A DNA stretch of 64,000 bases, from positions 26,609,936 through 26,673,935 of the forward strand of contig CM034233.1 in NCBI GenBank assembly GCA_019916065.1, read 5' to 3'. Made by a program: the position numbers and the translations under genes. Shown piece after piece: positions 47,125 to 58,330 of the stretch. The notes beneath the pieces are model-generated. The model was not told the DNA's origin. It made no database searches and was given only the letters and a program-made list of their open reading frames with translations. The stretch's first letter is position 1, and each line of letters opens with the position of its first letter. The DNA comes from Vitellaria paradoxa. Its lineage: Eukaryota > Streptophyta > Magnoliopsida > Ericales > Sapotaceae.

Positions 47125-47415
47125 ATAATTTTTGGGTTCCAGGGGGTTGCAGTGAAGAAATTCACTGCAGGGGCTGCAGTAGAAAATTAAAGGTTGAGAT
47201 TTAATTATTTTTAATCGAATGGTTCTAATTTAATTTAATTAAAATTATTTTCAAAATAAAAATAAAAGTTAAAAAATTTTGATTAGAACACAATTAATGC
47301 AGAATGTAAAAAGTTACATATCATTAAAGTGAAAATAAATCTCAGCCCTTTATTTCTTCACTGCAGCCCCTGCAGTGGATTTCTTCACTGCAGCCCCCTG
47401 GAACCCATAATTCTT
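47125..47415. mobile_element. 273-bp MULE-type MITE with 9-bp target duplication
   Basis: The element 47134-47406 has terminal inverted repeats of about 70 bases: GGGTTCCAGGGGGTTGCAG at left and GGGTTCCAGGGGGCTGCAG reversed at right, both continuing through TGAAGAAAT, CACTGCAGGGGCTGCAGT and TGAGATTTA. The flanks are ATAATTTTT (47125-47133) and ATAATTCTT (47407-47415), a 9-bp duplication with one change, as expected for Mutator-like elements. It is non-autonomous with no coding capacity. Confidence 0.85.
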
Positions 47416-47582
47416 GATTTGTTTGTGAAACCTAAACAAATCAACAGTTCTAATTCGCCATACAACACTAGACTTTTTGAGGCGATGATGATTCGAAGCT
47501 CTAATATAACCATGGGGTGGGTAGTATGGGGTAAGTTTCGGCTCCAAATTTTGGCCAAAAAATTTAAAAATATAATTTTTTA

Positions 47583-47870
47583 GGCTCGGAGGCATTATTT
47601 TTAGCAAAAAAATACCAAATTTTACTTCTTGAGTGTTTTACGAATTATTAATTTTTGTTACTTTTCTATTCAGTTATATTAACTTTTTAACTCAAATGTT
47701 ATTGAAAGTTGCTAAAAAATTATTAAAAATTACTAAAAATTGTCAAAAGTTGTTAAGAATTACCACTTACATCACAAAACATATCAAAAATTGTGAGTAG
47801 TAAATTTTGGCCAAAAAAATATCAAAAGTTGCTAAAATTTGAATTTTCATACGGTACCTTAGTGGTTGAA
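47583..47870. repeat. AT-rich MITE-like repeat
   Basis: From AGGCTCGGAGGCATTATTTT to GAATTTTCATACGGTACC, with the TTGCTAAAAAATTATTAAA quasi-repeat texture of the 21957/50327 family. Ends are degraded. Confidence 0.35.
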
Positions 47871-48278
47871 GTATCAACTAGCTTTTATAATTTTTTGGAT
47901 ATAGGTGTTTAGTTTGCCGAATAAATTATTAAAAATTAGTGTAAGAATGAAACGTGGCAAAATTTAATTGTAGAAAATTAAAAACTTTTGGAGTTTTGTG
48001 GAGATTTTTGAAACTCTAAACAATTATAACAGAACACAATGTTACAAAAATAAAATATGTTCAAAAAGACAGGTAAATAATCTGTTCGAACGAATTTTGT
48101 CAAAATACAGTGTATATTGTTTTGAACTTTAAAAAAATGCATTATTAGTTGATATATTTTTTTTTGGACAACATACTTTTATATTAGTTGATATATTTTT
48201 ATATTAAAAATTATACAATGTATTTTTTATGAGTAAATAATTTTTTTAATTTTTACAACTTTATCATGCATGGTTACT

Positions 48279-49130
48279 GTTGGGCGAAATAAAATTGGGA
48301 CATGTGGCATCTGCTGAACAATTTGAGTAGCGACACGTGGCCTTGGCCCAAACACTTTTGATTTTGACACGTGGCCCAATACCGAACACTTTAGGTTTTT
48401 GACATGTGACTTATCGTTGAACATTTATCTCCGAACACTCTGAATAGTGACACGTGGCTCACTCCGAACGCAGTTAAGAGTTCGGGGGATGTTATAGTCT
48501 TGGAAATCACATGAAGCCACGTGGCACGCCTGAGCATACCTACGGTTTATTTGTTTAGCACTTAGCCTAGCGATTACTAAATGTTAGGGATGGAGCCCAC
48601 GGCATTAATATGACCCTGTAGCTATAAATGCTCTATGGTAATACATGAACTATATTTACAGTTATGGAAGAAACTAAGTTAATTCATTTCGTTACAAGTG
48701 GCTGACAGATATGACAACTGAACAGATATGACAGTTGAATTCCAGCTATATAGCCGCATTCAACAGCCGTGCATTTCATGAAAGGTATGGGCACTAAATG
48801 GAAGCGAAATGCATTTAAAGAAAGGAGAGAAGGAGATGCCAAGAAGCATAATTATAGCAGAGTTTTGGGTATTATTTTATTTATTTTTACCAGACTATAA
48901 ATACAAGACTTGATTCTACAATTCAGGTAAGCTGATTATGGCTAACTTATCACTCACTTATTTTCTTATCTGAAGTTTTACAAAAGTCACCCGCTGACTT
49001 AAACATTGGAGGGTTTTTCGGTCGAAAACCTCTACTCCAGCCGTTACTTTTCTTTTCTTTGTGTTCAGTATGTTGACGAGCATATTTCTAGTTGGTATAG
49101 TCAGCAGTTCTGACAGTAAATTTTTCTGCC
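48279..49130 (+). repeat. possible solo LTR
   Basis: Begins TGTTGGGCGAAATAAAATTG and has two TATA-like words (GCTATAAATG at 48621, ACTATAAATACAAG near 48895). The block near 48990-49060 (GCTGACTTAAACATTGGAGG, then CCGTTACTTTTCTTTTCTTT) is of a kind common near plant gypsy LTR ends. No internal region, primer site or clear target duplication, so this is tentative. Confidence 0.35.
48300..48525 (+). promoter_or_regulatory. cluster of four G-boxes (CACGTG)
   Basis: Exact CACGTG at 48334, 48368, 48451 and 48518, mostly as GACACGTGGC, plus CATGTG variants at 48301 and near 48409. CCGAACAC-like words recur between them, so the cluster is partly a degenerate tandem repeat. ACACGTGGC is the core recognised by plant bZIP/ABF factors; function here is inferred from sequence alone. 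Confidence 0.5.
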
Positions 49131-49339
49131 GAACAAATACTTTTCTTATAAATAAAGCATCAACTTCTAAAAAAGATTTAATGAAAAATAAACTTTTACC
49201 AAGTGTAACAAAACGCACCTTTAGATATAAAGTCGAAGTTTGACATGTCATGACTCTTATGGTTCATTCTTTTCAAGTGATTTTAGAGTATAGAATCATA
49301 GAAAACTGTTTGTCATCACGTTAAGCAAAATTACGATGC

Positions 49340-50320
49340 TGGTCACCTCCTTTATCCTAATTTTGAGTTTGAAACAATAGACAATCTTGACGATTTTTTA
49401 GTTTGGAGTTTCAATTTTTTTTTTAAATTTAAAAATTTTTAATTTGCTTTATCATGTATTTTTTTACATTAACTTATAATTTTTTTTTAAAATTTCAAAA
49501 ACTCTAAATACATACTGTTTAAAAGTTTAAATTTTAACAAATTTTAACCTTTTTTTTTACCAAAAATTACTATTTTGCTGCGTTTGATGACATGGATACT
49601 AATTTTTAACAACATTTTGTAATTTTTGGGTATTTTGTAAAATTTGTGTAACTTTTAATAATTTTTAACAGTTTTTGACAATTTTAATAATTTTTTATAA
49701 TTTAAGTAATTTTAATAATTTTCAATAATTTTTAATAATTTTCCACTGAAAATTAAGTTGCCTACCTCAGTGTCAACAGAACATAACGGGAGAAATCCAA
49801 AAAGAAAAAAATAAAAATAAAATAAAGAAAAAAGGCAAAGTTATTTAGGCGCTTGGTCTTCGTTAGATCATATTACTCGATCTAATGCTCGAGTACGTGT
49901 CCCTCCTTCTTAACCGTGATACTGAATCTGACTCAGGCGTGCAGTGCTTTCGATAATTTTTAATAAGAATGATATGAAGTAAAATTTAATTATAAAAGTT
50001 AAAAAAATTAATATAAATTAATAAATTTTAATTAATTTTAACTAATCAAACACGCTTGAATTTATCCAATTTTCTCGCGGACGACAACAAACACCAACCC
50101 CACCCCCTTAAACAACACTGCATACTTTGTTCGGCAAGATGAGCTAATAACTATTACAGTAACAAATTGTTACAGTCATCGATCAAATTTAACTTTTTAT
50201 ATTTTAATTTTCTTTTAAATTTTTAAAGGATAAAAATGTTAAATTAATTAAAATTAAAAATTTATTTAAAAAAGTCATTTTTTTTCTTCTCAAATGTAAA
50301 AATAATTAGTTTATTTTTAA
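49340..50320. other. AT-rich intergenic DNA upstream of the large HIPP gene
   Basis: No gene. 49575-49750 has the TTTTTAATAATTTTTAACAG quasi-repeat texture of decayed MITEs. Confidence 0.35.
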
Positions 50321-50323
50321 CTA

Positions 50324-50648
50324 TTATTGGTGCGTTTGGTGGAACCACAAATTTTTTTACTTTTTTACTCCGTTACAGTAATTTATTCCACAAAAATTTT
50401 TACCAAATATACAAAAATTACCACTTTTCTGCTCTGTTACAATAAAAAACTTATCAAACACATAAAAAGTTACCACTTTTTTGCTCTATTACAGTAAAAA
50501 ATTTACCAAACACCTAAAAATTATAAAAAATTATTAAAAATTATACTTTGTTCCACCAAACACACCAAAAAAATTATTACTATAAAAAAAATACAAAAAA
50601 TTTTACTTTTTTACTTATTTTTTAAACCTCCAAACGTACTCCAAATTA
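50324..50648. mobile_element. 319-bp MITE with TTA target duplication
   Basis: The element 50327-50645 lies between TTA (50324-50326) and TTA (50646-50648). Ends are TTGGTGCGTTTGGTGG and, reversed, TTTGGAGTACGTTTGGAGG. The interior repeats TTACCACTTTTNTGCTCTGT and TACAGTAAAAAATTTACC. It lies about 770 bp upstream of the HIPP start codon. Confidence 0.65.
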
Positions 50649-50779
50649 ACTAATTAAAACAGTTAAAAATAAACCAGCTGTTTTTTTCCCAAACGGAGCC
50701 ACCCCCTCATCGCACAGACACAGACATCGATCAAGATGTCTCGTTTAAAATCTGAACGTTACAAATATATTTTTTTAAT

Positions 50780-51415
50780 GTAGAGAGAGAAAAGAAAGAG
50801 ATAGAGATAGAGATAGAGATAGAGGTAGAGAGAGAGAGTGCAGCGTTCCAATTTTCACAAGAAATGAAGGCAGCTGGGCTGGGGGCAGGCATGTGACAAG
50901 CAGGAAGAGGACAGGGATAGAAGTCGGGCTGTCAAGTCGCTGTTCTCCTTTTTATTGTTTTCCCCCAGTATTTAACGTTTGTTAAGTCACATCATTTCAT
51001 TTCAGATTTCAGAGCATCCTTCCCCCCTTCTTTCTCTCTCTCTTCCCCCCCATATTTTACTCCGCTCTCTCCTTCTGACTTTCATCTCTCTCTCTCTCTC
51101 TCTCTATCTCTGTATCTTCACTTTTTCTGTATGTTGATTTTCTTTCACCCCTTTTCCTGTACACTTTCTTGTTTTCTTTCAGCTGAAACAACTATTTGAA
51201 TTCGCTTTAGCTCGTTTGAGCCTTGAAGAGGAGAGTATTAACTCAGCAGAAGGGAATCTGTCGTAGAAACTCACATGCAGAGTAACAGCAGCAGCCTCTT
51301 TTAACCCCCCAGTAGCCTTGGTGGTTCTTTTTATTTTTTTCCTTTTTTAAGCTGAGAGGGAGAGAGTGAGAGAGAGAGAGAGAGACACCTTACTACATTT
51401 CCACACACTGAAGAA
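50780..51415 (+). promoter_or_regulatory. promoter and 5' UTR region of the large HIPP gene
   Basis: Two GA-rich tracts (about 50783-50839 and 51356-51386) and a long pyrimidine-rich tract (about 51020-51115, ending in a CT repeat) precede the start codon. Pyrimidine tracts of this kind are common near plant transcription starts, so transcription probably begins within or just after 51020-51115. No convincing TATA box was identified. Confidence 0.45.
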
Positions 51416-53408
51416 ATGACTAAAGATGAAGACTTTAAGCTCCTCAAGATCCAGGTTTTTCTCGCCAAAACACTATTCTGTCTGTGTATCCAAGTTAAAA
51501 GCATCTTCTGTAAAGTCTGGGAAAGTTGGGTGTTATTTTTTTTTCCCCTAAATCTCTATTTGTTTTTGCTGATTTCTTTTTTGTTTTTTAATTTTTTTTT
51601 CCAGACTTGTGTGCTCAAAGTGAACATACACTGTGATGGGTGTAAGCAGAAAGTGAAGAAGCTTCTGCAGAGAATTGAAGGTCCCCCACTCTCGCATTAG
51701 CTTTTGTTATTGCTGCCTTTGAATAAAAGTTATTTTCTGCTGGTGATTAGATTGCATATAGCTTTGCTGACTCTGTTTCCAAGTGTATCTTTTCTAATCT
51801 GCTCTGTTTTTCAGCTCCTCTGTTTTTAAAGGCTGGTATTTTAGTTTGTCCACCGAAACTCTCCTTCTTTGGGTTCTCCCTCTCTTCGTATGTGGGTTTC
51901 AAAGGAATGTATGAACGGGAGAAATTTTAATATTGTGCCATGATTATCGCATGATTTTGAGATTTGATGATTCACATTTTAAGCCACCTACAGGAGAGAT
52001 ACCTCCACTGTTTCTTAGGTGGAGACATTACCAGTTTGCTGTGGGGAATCTCTCATCAATTTGGTCTAAATTTTTACTTATTGAGCTTTTGTCTGTTTCG
52101 CTTTTTCTATTTCCATATCTTTTGTGCTTTTTACTAAATAATTTCCACTTTTTTTTTTTACCCCTAATTTTCTTATGTATATGTATAGGTGTTTACCAAG
52201 TAAGTATAGATGCAGAGCAACAGAAAGTCACAGTTTCAGGAAGTGTAGATTCTGCAACTTTGATCAAAAAACTGGTAAGGGGTGGTAAGCATGCTGAGCT
52301 TTGGTCTCAAAAAAGCAACCAAAACCAGCCGAAACAGAAGGGCAACTGCGTCAAGGATGACAAAAACAACAAAGGCCAAAAGCAGCAGGGTCTGGCGAAG
52401 GGTCTTGAAGCCTTCAAGGAGCAGCAGCAGCAGAAGTTCCCCCCTGGATTCATCTCAGCAGCAGCAGCAGCAGCAGCAGGAGATTGTCTTGATGATGGTG
52501 ATGATGGATATGGGGAAGAAGAAGAAGATGAGCTGAGGTTCATCATGGAGAAAGCAAACCAGCTGGGTCTGCTTAGGCAACAACAAGCCGCAGCAGCTGC
52601 AACACCCGTGTACGCAAACAATGCAAAGAAAGGTGTTGGGGCCATTCCTTCAGCAGCAGCTCCCAACAATGGGAAAATGAACAACAATGCTGGAAATGGG
52701 AATGATGCTGGAAAGAAAGGGAACCCAAATCAGAACATGATGGGGATGATGATGGGTAACCCAGCAGCAGCGGCAGGAATTGATCCGAAAACACTGGAAG
52801 CATTCAAAATGAACAATAGTAATGCCCATTTGGGTGGGGGAAATATCAATCCAGTGGAGCCCAAGAGGACAAATGACATCAACACCATGATGGGTCTTGC
52901 TGGTTTTCATGGAAATTTTGTACCTACTGGTAGTGTCGTTGGTGGCGGTGCTGCTTTAGGAGGCAATTCCAATGCAATGGGAGGGTTCCAAGTCCAGCCA
53001 ACCAGTGGTTTACTCCAAGTCCCCCAAGGGTCTTCTTCTTCTTTTTCTACAACTGCAGCAACAGCAGGGCTCCCAACTGGTGTTTTAGGAACTGGTCCTC
53101 ACCCATCATCATCATCACCATCCATGATGATGAACTTGAATGGGCATCAGCAGTACAACTACAACAATCCCTCAATGCCCTCATCAATCATGATGAACCT
53201 ACAGAACAGGCATGCTATGCAGCAGCAACCCCAACCCCAGATGATGTATCAGAGGTCTCCTCACATTCCTCCTAGCACTGGTTATTACTATAATTACTAT
53301 AACTATTGCCCAGTCCCATACACCTACAGTGAGCCCAGTTACAGTAATGATCAGCCTGCATCCCAGATGTTCAGTGATGAGAACACAAGCAGCTGTTCAA
53401 TCATGTAA
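51416..53408 (+). CDS. large HIPP, HMA-domain isoprenylated protein, three exons
   Basis: Exons 51416-51454, 51605-51680 and 52189-53408 (GT-AG introns, phases 0 and 1) give 444 residues. Residues 1-13 are [13 protein letters not shown]. The HMA domain runs to about residue 75 with the metal site CDGC at 23-26 ([12 protein letters not shown]) and GGKHAELW near its end. A long low-complexity region follows: Q/K-rich, poly-alanine, an acidic [18 protein letters not shown] segment, then G/N/M- and S-rich sequence and a YYYNYYNY patch. The last residues are [12 protein letters not shown], a CaaX box at 441-444. This is the long-tailed class of HIPPs (HIPP32-37-like). Known members bind metals and attach to membranes through the prenyl group. 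The frame is clean; a larger open frame starting in intron 2 at 51933 is not the real start. Confidence 0.95.
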
Positions 53409-53420
53409 ATGGGAAAATAT

Positions 53421-53458
<38 letters not shown>

Positions 53459-53930
53459 TTGGGCTTTGACGGTGTGTTGTAGTGTGAGTAGATGGATTTG
53501 GTATGGTTTGTGGGGATGGGATGGAATGTCTTTGTGAACCTTAGCTTATCAGTTATTGTGAAGTTGTTGTTAAGAATCTTAAGATGATGTTTCCTTATTT
53601 TACTATTACTCTCTCCGTTCTGTCTCCTTGTTCTTTCTTTGTTTGAGGACTGACTTTTGATATGTGCTTTGTGCGCTTCAATGCCATTCTGTACGAAGAC
53701 CTTATTTTTGAATGGGTAATTTACAAAATATAAATTTGGTTTATGGGTTCGGGGGACCAGAGAGTCAACTTAAAGTTTGTTTAATTTTTTTTTTCCACGA
53801 CAGACAAGGAGTGACATTGGTTTTTGTAAATGTGCAGAGTAAGTTTGATGACATGAACAAGATGCAGAGGGTGGGAACTGTTGGACTGTTTGTACTATAT
53901 ATATATATATATATGTATATATAGCTCATT
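53409..53930 (+). other. 3' UTR and downstream of the large HIPP gene
   Basis: An AG microsatellite of about 17 units starts about 18 bases after the stop (53426-53455). Unique sequence follows to about 53900, where a TA repeat occurs (53897-53923). The polyadenylation site is not evident. Confidence 0.45.
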
Positions 53931-54014
53931 TCTGCCCGCAATTAATAAACTATAAAGTCGGGGAAGTTCAGCCTCTGTCAGGTGGTTTGGCAATTCAAAT
54001 TTTTATTAATTTTT

Positions 54015-54500
54015 GGCCCCCGTTTGATTGGGTGAAAAATCGAACAAAGTTACAATTATAAATATTTATTTATTCTTATTAATTTTTATCATTTTTATTT
54101 TTCGTATATTTATTTTTAAAATTTAAAATTTACAAACTTTTACAAAAAAAAATTTACAAAAAGTTTTAGTAAGTTGCCTATTTTTTTCACTTTTTCAACA
54201 TTTGTCAATTTTTCGTACTTATTTTTGACCAAAATCGTTAGATCGGCTTGTTTTTCACCGTTTCAACGGATTGTGTTGATAAATTTTGGTTGATTTTTTA
54301 AATATTAAAAAGTGACTGACATTTCTTACTTTTTTTCAACTTTTGGTTGTTCAAACGACCTCTAAGTAAGGTCCTGTTAGCCAAACCTTTCAGTTTTTAA
54401 GTTTTGAAATTCCCTATTTTTTTTTAACTTTTTGTCATTTTTGATCGTTCAAACGACCTCTAAGTAAGGTCTCGTTAGCCAAACCTTCCAGTTTTTATTT
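54015..54500. repeat. MITE-like element and 98-bp duplication
   Basis: GGCCCCCGTTTGATTGG at 54017 pairs with TTCAAACGACCTCTAAG near 54350 (reversed). That right end and its flank (TCAAACGACCTCTAAGTAAG, TTAGCCAAACCTT) are duplicated 98 bases further on (54449), so the element end was copied together with host sequence. Confidence 0.45.
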
Positions 54501-55888
54501 TTTTTTTCTTTGTTTTAAAAATTGAACTTAAAAATTCGTTTATAAAAATATAAAAAATATGTTTTCTCAAGTTTTTACTAACAATTTTCATTTTTTTCCA
54601 TAATTATTATCATTCACAACCATTATCCATTGTTAACCACCACTATCCAATAGTTGTCACTCACCTTATCCATTTTTAGCCACCACTATTCGCTAGTTGT
54701 CACTCACCTTCGACTACTGCTCACCGTCAACCACCGTTGCCCTTCACCCACCTTTGGCTACTGCTCACCATCACCGCTCCTTACCCACAATTGATTTGAT
54801 GATAAAATTGCGGTTAGTAATGATAGATTTTTTGTTTTTATTTAATATGGAAATATATTAAATATAATTTAATTAAAAATTAATTTTATCAATAATTAAT
54901 TTAATATATTTAATTACGTGTTAAATATACTTTAATTAATAATTAATTAAATTAAATTAATAATAATTAAATTTAAGTAATTAAATTAATTAGATTTATT
55001 AATTATATTAAAATAATTAATATTACAATTATATTAAAAATAATATAATTAGAATAAAATAAGTTTAATGAATTTAATTAATTAATAACTATACCACTAA
55101 CTATCGTTAACAAATGCGATTTCAAGTTTTTGTTTTTTTTCTACAATGAAAATGAAAACAAAAAATAGAAAATTGAATACAAAAACAGAAAATTGACAAC
55201 TTTACCAAGTCCTAAAATTTTAACATGTGTCATTTTAATTGAGTGTTGAATGTTCGGTAAAAATTTATAAAAATTAGTAAAAATAACAAAAAGATGAACA
55301 AAAATTGATTAAAATTAGTAAAAGTTAATTTTATCAAACGCCGCGTATGGCACTACTTACATGATTGTTAAAATTGAACGGCTTTTACGAATGGGCGGTG
55401 GTTGAAATGTGTTTGAATTTATAATCCATGTCAATTTGTGTGGAGTTGTAATTGTTTTTATTTATGTTCAAGTATTTCAAAATTTAATAAATATATTAAA
55501 TAACTTATTTTTAAAAAATTAGATTAAATTATACCAATTTCGACTCAAAATTTACTGTCTTGTACTACTATTTAATTTCGACAATTTTATATATGTTCGT
55601 AATAAAAATATTTGTATATTTATATGGTATTTTCGTATTGTGCACTTCCACGTGCACATTCCTTTAAGGGCTCAATTGTTTGCCGGATGGGATTGGCTTG
55701 GTTATCCGTGAGATTACCATGTCCCGTGTTTATTTGATTTTTTGTTTAATCCGTGGGTCTCACGGATTGAATGAGTTTTCTCTCAAAACACCGGAAGAGC
55801 AATCTTAAGAGTGGTGGTATTATTAATATTCTATTTCTGGATTTGTTTCTCGTCAAGGTCTAAAGGTTCAAAATTATTTTCTATCACA
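54500..55888. other. AT-rich intergenic DNA
   Basis: 54600-54790 is a CAC/ACC-rich imperfect repeat (CACTATCCANTAGTTGTCAC, ACTGCTCACCGTCAACCACC). 54830-55110 is a run of TTAATTAA-like words. No gene seen. Confidence 0.35.
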
Positions 55889-56255
55889 TTACGGCTTCGT
55901 TTGGCATAAAAAAAACATTGAAAATCTCTATAAATCTCTAACAACTCTTTTATTTTTAATTTTTCCGCCATCACTAATTTAAAAAAATTCCAATATTTCA
56001 CTAAAAAAATAAAAAATCTGGAAGTAGGTTATCCGAATGTATAAATTTTTTATACAATCATATTATTCGTGTCGAGAGCTTTCAAACGAGTACCATTGTC
56101 ACTATTTTTTGTGAATTTTTTTGAATCCGTTGGAATAGATTTGGTAAACCGTTCCCACGGTTTACGAATTTTCAGAAAAAAGTGGCGCCAAAATCAATCC
56201 CAAACCACATTTTATCTTAATTTATCTTGTTTTTTCTTACGCCAAACGGGGCTTA
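55889..56255 (-). mobile_element. 361-bp MITE with TTA duplication
   Basis: The element 55892-56252 lies between TTA (55889-55891) and TTA (56253-56255). Ends are CGGCTTCGTTTGGCAT and, reversed, GCCCCGTTTGGCGTAAG. It is the inverted partner of 31311-31672, matching over the full length (361 against 362 bp). Confidence 0.7.
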
Positions 56256-57660
56256 CATATCAAATCATATCTTTTATCATACTTTACATCCCACCAACCA
56301 AACATAAAAAAAATAATCCCACATAAAAAATTAATCCTATCTTTTATCCAATCTCATATATTATTTCATGATATTATTTATCCTCTATCATCCAATCCTC
56401 TCGAACATAAGCAGCCTAAGTGATATTGTGGGGGTCACAAAGAGCTTTCAACAAAAGCTGTTAAAAGAGCGTGGCTTGTATCTTAATAAGTGGTTAGAAT
56501 CTTGTACTGTCCGCTTATGATATGGGTTCAATTTTCCGGGAATTCTTTTTCCCCCATCGCCTGACATTGTATGTTTAAGGTATTAAAAAAAAAAAAGAAA
56601 GAAGAAAAAAAAAATTTGAACCTCCAACTAATACTTAAATGATGCTTAAATTTTTACACCCCTTTTAAAGTTCTTTTTTTTTTTTCATAAAACTACTAAT
56701 TTTTGGAATTTAGATATTTAGCAAAATACAAAATTTTACCTCTTTTTGTTCAATAACATAAACTTACTCAGTTTAAAAATTACTAAAATTTTTGTTAAAT
56801 GTCAAAAATTACTAAAAGTTATTAAGAGCTGTCAAAAATTTTATCAAACACCAAAAGTTACTGAAAATTGTTACTTATTTTACCAAATATATCAAAATTT
56901 TAACTACTTTTGATAAAAAAATATTAAAAGTTACAAAAAATTAGACTTTTAAACGGCTCCTTTAAGTGCCATTTTGTCATAGTTTTATAATTTTTTTTTA
57001 TTTTTTAAAACTGGGTTTTTGATTACTTTGGTTTTGTTATTGTTTTTTCAACCACCAATAATAATAATAATAATAATAACAATAAGAAGAAGGAGAAGAA
57101 AAAACGAAAACAGAAATCAAACGTCTTTTAGTAATTTTGAAACTAAATTTATTTATTTATTTTATATTAATACCATTAAATTATATATATATTGGAAAAA
57201 GTTTCGACAGAAGCAGTAAATGAAAAATAAAAGTGCATTGGCTACTTTTGCCAACAGACGATTGTAAAAATTTAGTTATTATACTTTATTAATAAGCTTC
57301 CACCAAAAAAAAAAAAAAAAAAAAACTAAGCAAAATATAGGAGCGCATCTAGGGCTTGTTTGACGAAGAGAAGAGTATTTACGACATTTTGTTAAGAAAT
57401 TTCAAGATGAACATTAAGCGAAAAAAAAAAAAAAAAACTTATGGGGTGTTTGATTGAGAAAAAAAATAAAATAAAAGTAGAAAGATGTGATATAAAGGTG
57501 AAATGTGAATATTTTTAATTAAAAGAAAGTATAAAAAATAATTAAAATTAGTGAGATTTGATGATTTTTTATTGTGCCAAACAGGATCTTAATGTGAATG
57601 TGGGCTATTTTGATCAAAGAACGAGAATTGGAACTTAGTTACTACAGTTTTTTAAAACAT
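56256..57660. other. AT-rich intergenic DNA with a decayed MITE
   Basis: 56650-56960 has the quasi-repeat texture and an end (TTTTAAACGGCTCC) like the 21957 family. An AAT repeat lies near 57055-57080 and poly-A runs at 57304 and 57421. No gene. Confidence 0.35.
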
Positions 57661-57670
57661 TGGATAAATT

Positions 57671-57983
57671 ATAATTTACATCTTTAAGATTTTCACCGAA
57701 TCTCATTTTAGGATGTGACATTTTAACTGTAACAATTAAAAGTTTGATAATTTTTAATTTATTACATGTTAGACTTCCGTCACCCTATGTTGAAACTTTA
57801 CTCACATGCATATTTAATGTATATTCATCAATTGATGTGCATACTTAATGGTGTAACTGTGAAGGAATCGCCAGCCTCAAAATGTAACAAATTAAATTAT
57901 TAAGTTCGGAATTATTACAATCAAAACATCCAGCCCTGAGATTTAGTAAAACTCTCGTGAGTCTAAAATGTAATTTAATTTAA
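57671..57983. mobile_element. MITE with about 100-bp inverted ends
   Basis: AATTTACATCTTTAAGATTT at left corresponds to AAATTACATTTTAGACTC read back from the right end. Further in, TCTCATTTTAGGATGTGAC pairs with TCTCAGGGCTGGATGTTTT and TTTAATTTATTACAT with TTTAATTTGTTACAT. Probably MULE-type; no duplication fixed. Confidence 0.5.
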
Positions 57984-58038
57984 AAATTCCAACAAAAATA
58001 TTAAACAAAAGTAAGGCTGCATGGCATATTTTGATCGA

Positions 58039-58330
58039 GGGATAAGGGTAGAAATTTTTGGTACGAGAAAACCCGTAGCTTTTACCTTAGGAGTGAGCAC
58101 TGGGTGAAACTCGTTCTGTGGTCCTAGCAGGTCAAGAACCACAGAGAGCAAATTAACCTAGGCAAGCCCTACTTAACCGGCTCAGTCGAAAAGGCTGTTA
58201 GACAGTTCTCCATAATAAATGGACGACCGCTCCCTCGAAGAGGAGTCGAACTCAGGACCACATGGTCCCAAACCTTACGGCACGTTGCTCGAACCAACTC
58301 GACTACCCCTGAAGGAGCGGGATAAGGGTA
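58039..58330 (-). mobile_element. tRNA-derived SINE with 12-bp target duplication
   Basis: GGGATAAGGGTA occurs at 58039-58050 and 58319-58330 and flanks a 268-bp unit. On the - strand the head has an A box, TAGTCGAGTTGG (58305-58294), and a B box, GAGTTCGACTCC (58253-58242), spaced as in tRNA-type pol III promoters. A tRNA-unrelated body follows and the unit ends near AAAAATTTC. SINEs depend on LINE enzymes for movement. The long perfect duplication suggests a comparatively young insertion. Confidence 0.85.

Noticed and set aside
52307..52687. 126-codon open frame on - inside the HIPP gene
   Set aside because: Shadow of the alanine- and glutamine-rich coding strand.
51933..53408. 491-codon open frame as a single-exon HIPP
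   Set aside because: Its first 85 codons are intron 2; the real protein starts at 51416 and enters this frame at the acceptor before 52189.
58242..58310. Functional tRNA gene
   Set aside because: A and B boxes are present but no cloverleaf could be drawn, and the unit continues into a SINE body with target duplication.
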